A DNA stretch of 64,000 nt from Reichenbachiella agarivorans (GCF_025502585.1 NZ_CP106679.1:2821501-2885500), one strand, 5' to 3'. Counted from the first letter of the stretch, positions 54,280-63,718 are shown. Program-made: numbers and translations. The notes: a model not told the origin generated them from the sequence alone.

Positions 54280-55560
54280 GTGGAAGACTTGCTAAACCGA
54301 TCATATAAAACCGAAGTTGAAAAAAAGTACACTGTATTGTATGTGGATGATGAAGAAGTGAATCTTCGCGTCTTTAATAGGAATTTTAGCAAGTTTTATC
54401 ATGTATTGACAGCTATAGATGCTTTTGAGGCACAGACGATTTTGTCTCAAAATGAAGTAGACTTGATCATCACCGATCAATGTATGCCTCGGATGAATGG
54501 CTCGGAATTGTTGCTCAAAATAGTGCCACTCTACCCTGATATTATTCGTATGATCATGACTGGTTTTAGTGATGAAAATGATATCAGTGAAGTGAAGCAA
54601 AAAGTGGGGCTTCATAAATTTTTGAAAAAGCCATGGGATCCTGCACAGTTGCAGAAGGAATTTGACCATGCTTTTGTGCAACGTGAAGACCTGATTATCG
54701 AGAGACGTTTGGCCAAAGCACCTAAAAGAGTAATTCCACGCAAAGAAGAGAATTTGGATTTGCTGGAATCTACCATGTCACTGGTCGAAACGAGTGAGAC
54801 CAAACAGCTCAAAAAGGACATTAACAACCTGGTCAAAGAATCAAAGACTAAAAAGGCTGAATTCATGGATGGAGGAATCAATTTTCTTCAAAATTTGAAA
54901 GACGCCATGTTGCCTATTCAGCAGGAGTTGAAACTGTACACGGAGGATGCATTCATCGTGTATGACAAAAACCGAGTCAATCAAAATGGTTATTGGTTTG
55001 GAGAGACCAATGATTGTCTGGTAATCGCTTCGTTTCATTCCAATACCCATACTAGAGAATCTTTGGCACTCAACTCTTTTGTCAGCGCTATGTTGACAGA
55101 GATAGTTTACAAAGAAAAACGTACGAAAACCCATGAAATTCTCAACAGGCTTTCCACCAAAATTCACGTGAGATTTTTGGACAAGAGCAATGAGAGCTCA
55201 TGTCCACTGGAAATTGCCGTGTTGGTATATGACCGTGCTACAGACAAAGTATCACATTCGGGCGCTTATCACAATGCCTTTTTTCTCAATGAGAGAAATG
55301 ATTTTAAAACCTTGGTAGGCAATCAAGAAGTAATTGTACCAGGCAAGGACATGCAGTTTGATATCAATGCCGTCAATGTAGAGAACATCAAAGCTCTATA
55401 CATAGTACCTTTCAATATTCTAGAGGAAACCAATGACAACCGTGGAGATTCTGAGGCTTTGAGACTATTGTTGGAAGAGATGAGAAAGGTTCCTTTTGGA
55501 ATGCAGGCAAAAATGTTTGAAGAATATGGGTATAGGAGTGTGATTGCTCTTAAACTCTGA
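54280..55560 (+). CDS. Response regulator with degenerate SpoIIE/PP2C-like output domain
   Basis: A 426-residue protein. The receiver (about 15-130) is complete: D23/D24, phospho-acceptor D66 in IITDQCMP, T94 and K116/K117. A helical linker (about 135-200) leads to a C-terminal half aligning by pattern with SpoIIE-type PP2C phosphatases (AMLPIQQEL, NGYWFGETND, SHSGAYHNAFFL). Where the fold has its metal-binding aspartates (GDFYW and DxTGHG) this protein has QNGYW and HSNTHT, so catalysis is doubtful. A binding role toward SiaB or SiaC is possible (inference). The start is GTG at 54280. Confidence 0.82.
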   Translation: MEDLLNRSYKTEVEKKYTVLYVDDEEVNLRVFNRNFSKFYHVLTAIDAFEAQTILSQNEVDLIITDQCMPRMNGSELLLKIVPLYPDIIRMIMTGFSDENDISEVKQKVGLHKFLKKPWDPAQLQKEFDHAFVQREDLIIERRLAKAPKRVIPRKEENLDLLESTMSLVETSETKQLKKDINNLVKESKTKKAEFMDGGINFLQNLKDAMLPIQQELKLYTEDAFIVYDKNRVNQNGYWFGETNDCLVIASFHSNTHTRESLALNSFVSAMLTEIVYKEKRTKTHEILNRLSTKIHVRFLDKSNESSCPLEIAVLVYDRATDKVSHSGAYHNAFFLNERNDFKTLVGNQEVIVPGKDMQFDINAVNVENIKALYIVPFNILEETNDNRGDSEALRLLLEEMRKVPFGMQAKMFEEYGYRSVIALKL

Positions 55561-55590
55561 TAAATACGACAACACCCAAACGGAATATAA

Positions 55591-56175
55591 ATGCAAGAAA
55601 TCGCAGTACAAGATAAAGCCAACAAAACAAAACTTTCTGAATCAGAAAGAATGAAATTGATCAATGACACTGCCAATGCAGTCAAAGAGGTCAATCAAAT
55701 GGCAGGTGAAAGTAGCACCAAAGAAGCCCATGAAGAAACGATCATGCTGGTTGCTTTTAGTGTGGGAAAAGAGGTTTATGCTGTCTCTATCGACCAGATC
55801 AAGGAGGTTGTTTCCTGTCCAGATATTGCTCCGATTCCACAGGTACCTCCTTTTGTAAAGGGTGTAGCCAATGTGAGAGGCAATGTGTTGGCAATCATAG
55901 ATCTGGCCATACGGTTTGGGTTGGCTCACGAAGGAGAGCAAGGCAGGTTTGTATTGGTAATGAAGAGTGAGGAACTCAAGTTTGCCATCAGTGTAAATGC
56001 AGTGCCTAATACCATGATGATCAAAAGAAGTCAAGTGACACAAGCAACTAACATAATTAACCAATCGACACTAGGGCTTAATTATGTGAAAGGCATCATA
56101 CGCCGAGATGATAACATCGTCGTTTGGGTTGATATATTAAGTTTGATGGAAAACGAGGTTTTTGGAGAGATTTAA
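55591..56175 (+). CDS. cheW: CheW coupling protein with N-terminal extension
   Basis: A 194-residue CheW. The first 48 residues are a charged extension (QDKANKTKLSESERMKLIND). The CheW fold (about 49-190) begins IMLVAFSVGKEVYAVSIDQI and has the arginine-containing PPFVKGVANVRGNVLAIIDL. It links receptors to CheA. It lies 30 bases after the regulator gene and 9 before the receptor gene. Confidence 0.92.
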   Translation: MQEIAVQDKANKTKLSESERMKLINDTANAVKEVNQMAGESSTKEAHEETIMLVAFSVGKEVYAVSIDQIKEVVSCPDIAPIPQVPPFVKGVANVRGNVLAIIDLAIRFGLAHEGEQGRFVLVMKSEELKFAISVNAVPNTMMIKRSQVTQATNIINQSTLGLNYVKGIIRRDDNIVVWVDILSLMENEVFGEI

Positions 56176-56184
56176 AAAGAGTCT

Positions 56185-59127
56185 ATGTTAAGAGATATGA
56201 ACATAAGGAGGAAGATGATCTTTCTCGTATTGGGTGTCGCGATATTAATTTATGCGGTAGCATTGGGGTATGCTGGATACAGCATGCGAGAAAAATCCAT
56301 TCATGATGCCGAGCAGTTAGTCAATTCAGTGGCTATTCAAAAATCTAATGAAATTAAGGCTACTTTGGATGATTACATGTCGTCTATTCGGGCTATGGCT
56401 GTGATTGTTCGTGATTATGTCAATTACCCCACCGAAGAGCGTGTTCGTTTGCAAGAAGATTTATTGTTCAATGTACTCGAAGAGTATGATATATATGAAT
56501 CCACCTGGATGAGTTGGGAATTGAGTGCGATTGATTCGTCTTGGGAGAAAACCTATGGACGAGAGCGTACCACTTGTTATTTAGAGAACGGCGAAAGAAA
56601 GACGACTATCACACAATTGAATCTCGATGGTGATGTGATAGGAGGATTGTACCTGGATACCAAAATCAAACAGAAGGAAACCATTTCGCCACCTTATACT
56701 TATGATGATTATGATGTGAACTCCACCAAAGTAATATTGGGAACATCTCCTATCGTACCTATTCTATCAAAGGATGGAGAATATCTAGGTCAGATTGGTT
56801 CAGATCTTTCGTTGGATGGTTTCAAGAAACTTACGCAATTTGATAGTTTTGATCAAGGGTATACGTTTTTGGCTGCCTATGACGGCACGATTGTTTCGCA
56901 TCCAGACGAAACCTTAATCAATACCAATATTAGTGCGCTGGAGATTAATCAGTCATTAGATTTTAACCTCATAGACAAAGTTCAAGCTGCTGAGTTTGCC
57001 AATTTCACGGTGTATGATAAAGTACTGGGAGACAAAGTTTACGTAGCACTTTCTCCGATTCAGGTAGGGAGGTCAGTGAATCCTTGGCTGGTAGGTACCG
57101 TGGTACCCTATTCAGCAATTACACAATCTTTTAGACAGACATTGACCAATACGATCATAGTTGGGATTATTGGATTGATCATCTTGAGCTACATTGTTTA
57201 CAATTATTCCAATCAGATCACGGTTGCTATTGAGAGAACTCACCGAGTATTGCAGAGTTTGTCAGTTGGCAATTTAGATACAAGCGAGTTAGAGTTGGAT
57301 GAGAAAAACAACGAACTTAGTCAGATGCAGTCATTGATGAACAAGTTGATTTTTGATCTAAGAGACAAAACTAAGTTTGCTCAAGAAATCGGTGAAGGTA
57401 AACTCAATTCAAATTTTACTCCCTCTAGCGAGGATGATGAGCTTGGATTGGCATTGGTCAGAATGAGAGACAATCTCAGTTCGGTACTTGACGATACAAG
57501 GGAGGTGATAGTCCAAGCTGGAGATGAGGGTAAGCTGTCTTCAAGAATCAATGTGGAAGGAAAAGACGGAGCATGGTCTGATCTTGGGGATTCAATTAAT
57601 AGCTTGATAGAGTCCTTCTATATGCCTCTGATGAGATTCAATAGGATTCTGAGTGCTATGTCGACAGGAGATCTCACGATGAGGTATTCGGAGGATGCCA
57701 AGGGGGATATCCAAATAATGGCCAATAATCTCAATCTTGCTTTGGACAACCTAGATGGATTGATTCAGCAGATTGCTTTGAGTGCTGCGATTGTAGATGA
57801 GTCATCGGTAGAGATGAAAGTGTCTAGCGAGGAGATGAGTACCAATACACGAGAAATCGCATCTGCTATTTCTCAAATGAGTCATGGTGCTCAGACACAA
57901 GTATCCAAAGTAGACGAATCATCAAATCTCATCGAAGCAATATTGGCCTCATCCAATGAGATGGGACAGAAAGCTGAGACAATCAATGAAGCAGCGAAAT
58001 CTGGATTGGCCAGTAGTCAGAAGGGTATGGAAATGGTCAATAAGGTTATGTTCAATATGGGAGATATATCGGCATTTTCAAGTCAGACCAATGACTCCAT
58101 CAAGATATTGGCGCAGCGATCAAAAGAGATAGCTAGGGTACTGGGAGTGATTACTGATATTGCTTCTCAAACCAACCTTTTGGCATTGAATGCTGCGATA
58201 GAAGCAGCCCAAGCAGGTGATGCTGGACGTGGATTTGCGGTAGTTGCCGAGGAAATTAGGAAACTAGCAGAGGGCTCTAGAAAATCAGCACAAGAGATTG
58301 AAAAGCTGGTAACTGATGTACAGGCGGATACTCTGGACGCAACTAAGGTCATCGAGATAATGATGACAAGCGTAAAAAGTGGAGAAGAGACTTCCAAAGA
58401 GGCAACCCATGTCTTTAAGGATATTTTGGAAGCATCCAATGCTACTTTGAGTTATTCAGAAGAGATTCTGAATTCTGCCAAAGGACAGACCGATGGCATC
58501 AACAATGTGGTGACGATCATCGAAGGAGTAGTAGTGATCGCAGAGCAAACAGCAGCAGGGACAGAAGAGGTGGCTAGTTCGGCTACTGAGCTTTCGTCCG
58601 GTATGGAGACCTACAATGACAAATCTCAAAAACTGGCAGAGATAGCAGAGAAATTGAAAGAAGGAGTGAGTATGGTCAAGTTGACAGGTGCTGCTAATCA
58701 AAATACTGCTATCTTCAATATGAAAGAGGCCTATGAAAAAGAAAAGTCTTTGCTAGACTCGCTTTTGGATTTTATGCCTGATGCAATTTATTTCAAGGAT
58801 TTGGATAGCAAATTTATCAAGGCTAGTAAGTCCGTAGCAAAGTTGTTTGGAATAGCCGATAGGTCTGAAATGATTGGAAAATCCGATTTTGACTTCTATG
58901 ATAAAGAAGTGGCTGAAAAGTTGTTTCAGAGCGAGCAGGAAATAGTAAAAACAGGTAATGGTATATTAAATGATGTGAGCGAAAATAGATTATCTAATGG
59001 GGAGGTAGTATATTTTTCAAATACAAAAGTACAACTTACCGACAGTGAAGGCAATGTCATTGGCACTATGGGAATATCAAGAGATATTACCGATAAGATG
59101 AAAAGCGAAAGAAGAAGTAATAATTAG
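56185..59127 (+). CDS. Methyl-accepting chemotaxis protein with HAMP chain and C-terminal PAS
   Basis: A 980-residue receptor. Membrane segments are near residues 12-30 and 315-335, enclosing a Cache-like sensor (about 35-310) with SPPYTYDDYDVNSTKVI. Several HAMP-like units follow (about 338-390, 403-440, 445-480, 488-530; for example SAMSTGDLTMRYSED). The signalling hairpin near 652-700 contains ASQTNLLALNAAIEAAQAGD and GFAVVAEEIRKLAE. A PAS domain occupies about 850-975 (DFMPDAIYFKDLDSKFIKAS), after the signalling domain rather than before it. It has no CheR-tethering pentapeptide; the end is SERRSNN. Confidence 0.92.
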   Translation: MLRDMNIRRKMIFLVLGVAILIYAVALGYAGYSMREKSIHDAEQLVNSVAIQKSNEIKATLDDYMSSIRAMAVIVRDYVNYPTEERVRLQEDLLFNVLEEYDIYESTWMSWELSAIDSSWEKTYGRERTTCYLENGERKTTITQLNLDGDVIGGLYLDTKIKQKETISPPYTYDDYDVNSTKVILGTSPIVPILSKDGEYLGQIGSDLSLDGFKKLTQFDSFDQGYTFLAAYDGTIVSHPDETLINTNISALEINQSLDFNLIDKVQAAEFANFTVYDKVLGDKVYVALSPIQVGRSVNPWLVGTVVPYSAITQSFRQTLTNTIIVGIIGLIILSYIVYNYSNQITVAIERTHRVLQSLSVGNLDTSELELDEKNNELSQMQSLMNKLIFDLRDKTKFAQEIGEGKLNSNFTPSSEDDELGLALVRMRDNLSSVLDDTREVIVQAGDEGKLSSRINVEGKDGAWSDLGDSINSLIESFYMPLMRFNRILSAMSTGDLTMRYSEDAKGDIQIMANNLNLALDNLDGLIQQIALSAAIVDESSVEMKVSSEEMSTNTREIASAISQMSHGAQTQVSKVDESSNLIEAILASSNEMGQKAETINEAAKSGLASSQKGMEMVNKVMFNMGDISAFSSQTNDSIKILAQRSKEIARVLGVITDIASQTNLLALNAAIEAAQAGDAGRGFAVVAEEIRKLAEGSRKSAQEIEKLVTDVQADTLDATKVIEIMMTSVKSGEETSKEATHVFKDILEASNATLSYSEEILNSAKGQTDGINNVVTIIEGVVVIAEQTAAGTEEVASSATELSSGMETYNDKSQKLAEIAEKLKEGVSMVKLTGAANQNTAIFNMKEAYEKEKSLLDSLLDFMPDAIYFKDLDSKFIKASKSVAKLFGIADRSEMIGKSDFDFYDKEVAEKLFQSEQEIVKTGNGILNDVSENRLSNGEVVYFSNTKVQLTDSEGNVIGTMGISRDITDKMKSERRSNN

Positions 59128-59130
59128 ACC

Positions 59131-59886
59131 ATGATCATCACAGTTATAAACCAAAAAGGTGGGACAGGAAAGACCACAACATCAGTCAATTTGGGTTGTG
59201 CCTTGGCAGAAGCTAAAAAGAAAGTGTTGATGATAGACCTGGATCCGCAGGGCAACCTTAGCTACTGGCTGGGTATTGGCGAAGTGGACAAAACCATGGC
59301 GGATGTGATGATGCTGGATAATAAGATCACGGATGTGATTGTGAAAAAGGAAGGGGTCTCAATTGCTCCGTCAGATGTGAGTCTGTCAGATGTGGAGATC
59401 AACATCGCCAGCATGAATCAGCGTGAGTCTATTTTAAAAAATGCCCTGAGTGAGGTAGAGTCAGATTATGATTATGTAATCATTGACTGTCCTCCTTCAT
59501 TGTCATTGCTCACAGTCAATGCCTTGACAGCTACAGATAGGGTCATTGTCCCCCTACAGATGGAGGTGTTGAGTTTGCAAGGTTTGGATCAGATCGTAGG
59601 CAGTATAGCACGAATCAAAAGTGTGTTGAATAGCAATTTGGAGATTCTGGGTTTGCTGCCTGTGATGGTAGATCGAAGAAGGAATTTGAGTAGAGAAATC
59701 TACGAATACATAGAAGAGAACTATGACTTAAAGCTATTTGAAAGTAGCATTAGAAGCAACGTTCGCGTGAGTGAAGCTCCATCGTTTGGTGTGAGTGTGA
59801 TGAGCTACTCTCCGAATTCTACAGGAGCTACTGACTACAGAGCCTTTGCCAAAGAGATATTGAAGTTAACCAAGAATAAGAAATAA
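59131..59886 (+). CDS. ParA-family ATPase (array positioning, ParC/PpfA-like)
   Basis: A 251-residue P-loop ATPase. The deviant Walker A is NQKGGTGKTTTSVNLG at residues 7-22; LMIDLDPQGNLSYWLG and DYVIIDCPPSLSLLTVNAL are Walker A' and B. There is no N-terminal DNA-binding extension and no parB follows, so plasmid or chromosome segregation is less likely. Its place between a chemoreceptor and a CheW gene is that of ParC/PpfA proteins, which position chemosensory arrays (inference from context). It is 3 bases from mcp and 4 from the next cheW. Confidence 0.9.
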   Translation: MIITVINQKGGTGKTTTSVNLGCALAEAKKKVLMIDLDPQGNLSYWLGIGEVDKTMADVMMLDNKITDVIVKKEGVSIAPSDVSLSDVEINIASMNQRESILKNALSEVESDYDYVIIDCPPSLSLLTVNALTATDRVIVPLQMEVLSLQGLDQIVGSIARIKSVLNSNLEILGLLPVMVDRRRNLSREIYEYIEENYDLKLFESSIRSNVRVSEAPSFGVSVMSYSPNSTGATDYRAFAKEILKLTKNKK

Positions 59887-59890
59887 GAAC

Positions 59891-60874
59891 ATGCCACTAG
59901 GAAAGAATTTGAAAAAGGATACTTTGATACCTACTGAAAAGAAGGAGAAAGAACCTGTGGCTAAGAAAACCATCGTTAGCCAAGCGAAGAAAAAACCAGC
60001 GAAGAAGGTAGAGAAACCTAAGGCCGAAAAAATCACGAAGGCAAGTCCTCCGAAAAAGGTCGCGCAAAAAAAATCGCAACCCAAAACTGAGCCCAAAAAG
60101 GTAGTAGCCATAGAAAAAAAGCAGGAATTGAAATCTGTTTCTCTTCCAACACCAAATGAATTGGAAGAGAAACAGCTATCAGCAACTGCTATAAACGAGA
60201 TAGATCAAGTCGAAGATGCCGAGTCGATTGATACCGATGAGGTGCCAGCAGTGATTTTACCTACTGAGAGACAGCATGTCACCGCACCAAAGGCACAAGC
60301 ACAAGAATTGCTTAGAAAGAAAATAGGGACAGTAAAATACCTAACAGAAGAAGAATATCAGGAAAAGAAGCGACTCAAAGAGAAATTTGACCAAGAAATC
60401 AAAGCATATGCAGGCAAGGATGTCCAATTAATTGTATTCAAAATGGGTCAAGAACGCTATGCTATTGAAATTGACCGTGTCAGAGAAGTGGTACACACAC
60501 CTAGAATTTCTAAAATCCCTCATGCACCTAATTTTATCAAGGGTGTCAGCAATGTGAGAGGGTCTGTGATGGTTGTGTTAGACTTAGGGTTAAAGTTTGG
60601 AATAGATAATCAAGAAGAATCCAAAGAATTCATCTTGGTGATTCACCATGATGAATTCAAAGCAGGAATTCTAGTCAATGAGGTTCCTTTGACCGTCAAA
60701 GTAGCAGGAGATAACATTGTGAGTTCTGCTGGTATATTAAGAAATACTTCCCTAGATGAGACTTATATCAAAGGAATAATAAAGACAGATGAGGATATGA
60801 TCATATTTATTGATATAGCAGAGCTCATCCAAGAAGACGAAGTAAGTATCATTTCCCAATCAATACTTGGGTAA
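59891..60874 (+). CDS. CheW-domain protein with long Lys/Pro-rich N-terminus (ParP-like)
   Basis: A 327-residue protein. Residues 1-85 are extremely rich in Lys, Ala and Pro (for example KKPAKKVEKPKAEKITK), 85-170 are acidic and then helical, and 177-320 form a CheW fold starting VQLIVFKMGQERYAIEIDRV with PNFIKGVSNVRGSVMVVLDL. The layout (disordered region, then CheW-like domain, directly after a parA) is that of ParP in Vibrio, which links ParC to the array. The lysine-rich tail could alternatively bind DNA or the ParA partner. Confidence 0.85.
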   Translation: MPLGKNLKKDTLIPTEKKEKEPVAKKTIVSQAKKKPAKKVEKPKAEKITKASPPKKVAQKKSQPKTEPKKVVAIEKKQELKSVSLPTPNELEEKQLSATAINEIDQVEDAESIDTDEVPAVILPTERQHVTAPKAQAQELLRKKIGTVKYLTEEEYQEKKRLKEKFDQEIKAYAGKDVQLIVFKMGQERYAIEIDRVREVVHTPRISKIPHAPNFIKGVSNVRGSVMVVLDLGLKFGIDNQEESKEFILVIHHDEFKAGILVNEVPLTVKVAGDNIVSSAGILRNTSLDETYIKGIIKTDEDMIIFIDIAELIQEDEVSIISQSILG

Positions 60875-60891
60875 GCTTAAAGGGAAGGAAA

Positions 60892-61926
60892 TTGGATAAA
60901 GTTAGAGTAGTAGTAGCAGATGATTCAGGTTTTATGAGGTTATTGATCTCAGACATATTGACCGAAAACGGAAGCGTAGAAGTGATTGGCACTGCGGTAG
61001 ATGGCAAGGACGCCGCTATTAAAGTTGCTGAACTCAGACCTGACGTGCTGTTGCTAGACATGAATATGGGGGAGTACGATGGCTTGTATGCTGTCAAGCG
61101 AATCATGAGTGAAAATCCATTGCCGATTCTTATTTTAAGTTCAATTGGCAATACCAATCTACAGCCGATATTTGATGCGCTAGATTTGGGTGCTGTGGAT
61201 TATTTGAATAAACCTGAAAAGGGTAATTCTAAGCTCCGAAATATTGAGGTGGAGTTGATCCAAAAGATCAAGAATGCTAAGCGTGCCAACACCAAGGCGA
61301 TTCCAGATCCTAAAATCAACGCCAATACCTATGAGCATACTTTTAATGAAAAGAGCAAATATGACGTCATTGTCATAGGAGCTTCGACAGGTGGGCCAAG
61401 TGCAATTGAAAAAGTGATCAATTCCCTGCCTGGAAACCTGAATGTACCTGTACTGATTTGCCAGCACATGCCACCTAACTTTATAGGGTCTTTTGTCAAA
61501 CGGCTCAATGCCATGTCACCGCTGCAGATTGAGGTAGGAAGAGAAAATATGAGACCTAAGGCTGGTCATATCATCGTGGCGCCAGGAGAGTCCAACATGG
61601 TAGTGACTAAAAAGAGGAGCGGAGGGGTGTATATTGGGTTTACAGATCAAGTATTTCCCGAATATAACTGTCCCTCTATCAATGCATTGATGCTGTCAGT
61701 AGCTGAGGTGTACAAAGACCGCAGCATAGGAGTCGTCCTCACTGGCATGGGCAAGGATGGGATGCTCGGGATGAAACAGATAAAAGAGCAAGGTGGTTAT
61801 ACCATTGCACAAAGTGAAAAGTCTTGTGTCATCTATGGTATGCCCAAGGCAGCTGTAGAGTATCAAGCGGTTGATCGCTCTATAGACATCAATGAAATAG
61901 GAGGATTTTTAGTAAACAGCTTATAA
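60892..61926 (+). CDS. cheB: Chemotaxis response regulator protein-glutamate methylesterase CheB
   Basis: A 344-residue two-domain enzyme that removes methyl groups from receptors. The receiver has D10/D11 in VVADDSGF, phospho-acceptor D56 and K108. The esterase domain carries the triad: S165 in IGASTGGPS, H192 in CQHMPPNF and D289 in GMGKDGMLGM. The start is a TTG 17 bases after the previous gene, right before MDKVRVVVADD. Its partner methyltransferase cheR is not in the window. Confidence 0.95.
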   Translation: MDKVRVVVADDSGFMRLLISDILTENGSVEVIGTAVDGKDAAIKVAELRPDVLLLDMNMGEYDGLYAVKRIMSENPLPILILSSIGNTNLQPIFDALDLGAVDYLNKPEKGNSKLRNIEVELIQKIKNAKRANTKAIPDPKINANTYEHTFNEKSKYDVIVIGASTGGPSAIEKVINSLPGNLNVPVLICQHMPPNFIGSFVKRLNAMSPLQIEVGRENMRPKAGHIIVAPGESNMVVTKKRSGGVYIGFTDQVFPEYNCPSINALMLSVAEVYKDRSIGVVLTGMGKDGMLGMKQIKEQGGYTIAQSEKSCVIYGMPKAAVEYQAVDRSIDINEIGGFLVNSL

Positions 61927-61936
61927 CAACAAAGAC

Positions 61937-63718
61937 TTGGATTCTAAAGAACAACAATATCGAGATTTATTCCACCAAGAAGCCATCGAAAGCTTCGAGG
62001 AGCTCAATCGCTTATTTACCGATTTAGAAAAGGATCATGGCAACCAGAGTGCGATTGATTCTATTTTCAGAATCACCCACACCATCAAAGGAAACGCCAT
62101 GGGCATGGGCTTTGATGATATTGCCAAATTATCTCACGTCATGGAAGACGTCATGGGAGCTGTCAAGAGTGGTGACATGAGCTTGAACAAGGAGATATTC
62201 GATGCGCTATTTACAGCCAATGACAAATTAGGAGCATTGATCGAAGCACTCAAATCAGGTGCTAAAGTGAGTTATTTGGGGATCAAAACTAAATTGGGCG
62301 TGTTTTTTAAGAATGCGACTCAAGCACCTCAAATCAAAGAAACACAGGAAGAAAAGAAGACTCCAGACTCATCGGAACATTCTACTGCTATAGAATTAGA
62401 GTCCGTGGAGTCTTCTCCTTCTTATGATGGCGATAAAGATAACGAAAATGATGAAAGTATAGACGAAGTTGATGATCAACCTACCATCACTTTCACAGAT
62501 GTTATTCAGATTCCTGTCAAGAAAGTAGATGAGCTGATGAATCTCGTAGGACAGTTGATCATTGAGCGAGATCGATTGATCAGTATCAACAGCCAAAATG
62601 GAAGCCGTGCCACTGAGTTCGAAGGACTGCAACGGATTTCTTCAGATCTGCAGTACAGCGTCATGAACGCTCGGATGGTACAGGTTGGTTTTCTTTTCAA
62701 TAAGTTTCACAGGATCGTAAGAGATGTAGCGCATATTGAGAACAAAAATGTAGACTTGGTCATCAAAGGAACGGACGTCGAAATAGATAGGAATATCCTC
62801 AAAATTATGAGTGATTCCATGATCCACTTGGTGAGAAATGCTGTCAGTCACGGTATTGAGTCCGCAGAGAATAGAAAGGCCAAAGGCAAAAAGAAATCAG
62901 GGAAGATTACCCTCAATGCACGATATGAGCGTGATAGTGTAGTCATCGAAGTGAGTGATGATGGCAATGGTATAGATGCCAATGTCATCAGAAAAAAAGC
63001 GATAGAAAAAGGACTAGTCAAGAAGGAAGTGGCTGAAAAGCTGTCTGAGAATGAAGTGATTATGTTCATCTTCGAACCAGGCTTCTCCAATGCGGAAAAG
63101 ATCACAGAGATATCTGGTAGAGGAGTAGGTATGGATGTGGTCAAAAGAGCGACCGAGTCCATAGGAGGTCAGATATCGGTCAACACAGTAGTGGGACAAG
63201 GATCAACAATCAATTTGATCTTGCCTTCTTCCATGGCATTGAAAGGGGCACTGTTGTTTGAGGTCAATGAGCATGAATATGCCGTCCCTCTGACTTATAC
63301 GGATGCTGTGGTATCTATGCCAAAAACAGAAATCCATAAGATCGGTGATGGCCTCATGGCCAATTACCTAAGCGATACGATTTCCATCGTGTTTTTAAAG
63401 GACTTTTTGAATGTAGAGACACTCTCAGATTTGACAAAATCGGGTGCTTTGCACCAAAGCTTTGACGAAATAGAAGATAATGAGGTATTGGATGTAATAG
63501 TTGTGTCATATATGGGTAAATTAGTAGGACTCGTGGTTGACAAACTGTTGCAGCAAAAAGAGATATTAGAAAAATCATTGGCAAGACCACTCGACAATGT
63601 TAAGCTATTGAGCGGATCTACCATTTTAGGTAATGGTAAGGTATGTTTGATAGTAGATGTGGCGGCCATTACAGAGATATTGTTCAAAACAATGGCTCAA
63701 AGTGCAACAATGAAATAA
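61937..63718 (+). CDS. cheA: Chemotaxis histidine kinase CheA
   Basis: A 593-residue kinase. The HPt domain (about 1-110) has the phospho-accepting H48 in ITHTIKGNAMGMGF. An acidic linker of about 70 residues follows in place of a P2 domain. P3 (about 193-250) begins VIQIPVKKVDELMNLVGQLI, P4 has LVRNAVSHGIES (N box), VSDDGNGID (G1) and SGRGVGMDVV (G2), and the C-terminal CheW-like P5 starts near 435. The start is the TTG at 61937. The lack of P2 means that a CheY would dock elsewhere. Ten bases separate it from cheB. Confidence 0.95.
   Translation: MDSKEQQYRDLFHQEAIESFEELNRLFTDLEKDHGNQSAIDSIFRITHTIKGNAMGMGFDDIAKLSHVMEDVMGAVKSGDMSLNKEIFDALFTANDKLGALIEALKSGAKVSYLGIKTKLGVFFKNATQAPQIKETQEEKKTPDSSEHSTAIELESVESSPSYDGDKDNENDESIDEVDDQPTITFTDVIQIPVKKVDELMNLVGQLIIERDRLISINSQNGSRATEFEGLQRISSDLQYSVMNARMVQVGFLFNKFHRIVRDVAHIENKNVDLVIKGTDVEIDRNILKIMSDSMIHLVRNAVSHGIESAENRKAKGKKKSGKITLNARYERDSVVIEVSDDGNGIDANVIRKKAIEKGLVKKEVAEKLSENEVIMFIFEPGFSNAEKITEISGRGVGMDVVKRATESIGGQISVNTVVGQGSTINLILPSSMALKGALLFEVNEHEYAVPLTYTDAVVSMPKTEIHKIGDGLMANYLSDTISIVFLKDFLNVETLSDLTKSGALHQSFDEIEDNEVLDVIVVSYMGKLVGLVVDKLLQQKEILEKSLARPLDNVKLLSGSTILGNGKVCLIVDVAAITEILFKTMAQSATMK

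Noticed and set aside
59131-59886. A chromosome or plasmid partition locus
   Set aside because: There is no parB, no parS-like repeats and no replication gene; the neighbours are chemosensory genes.
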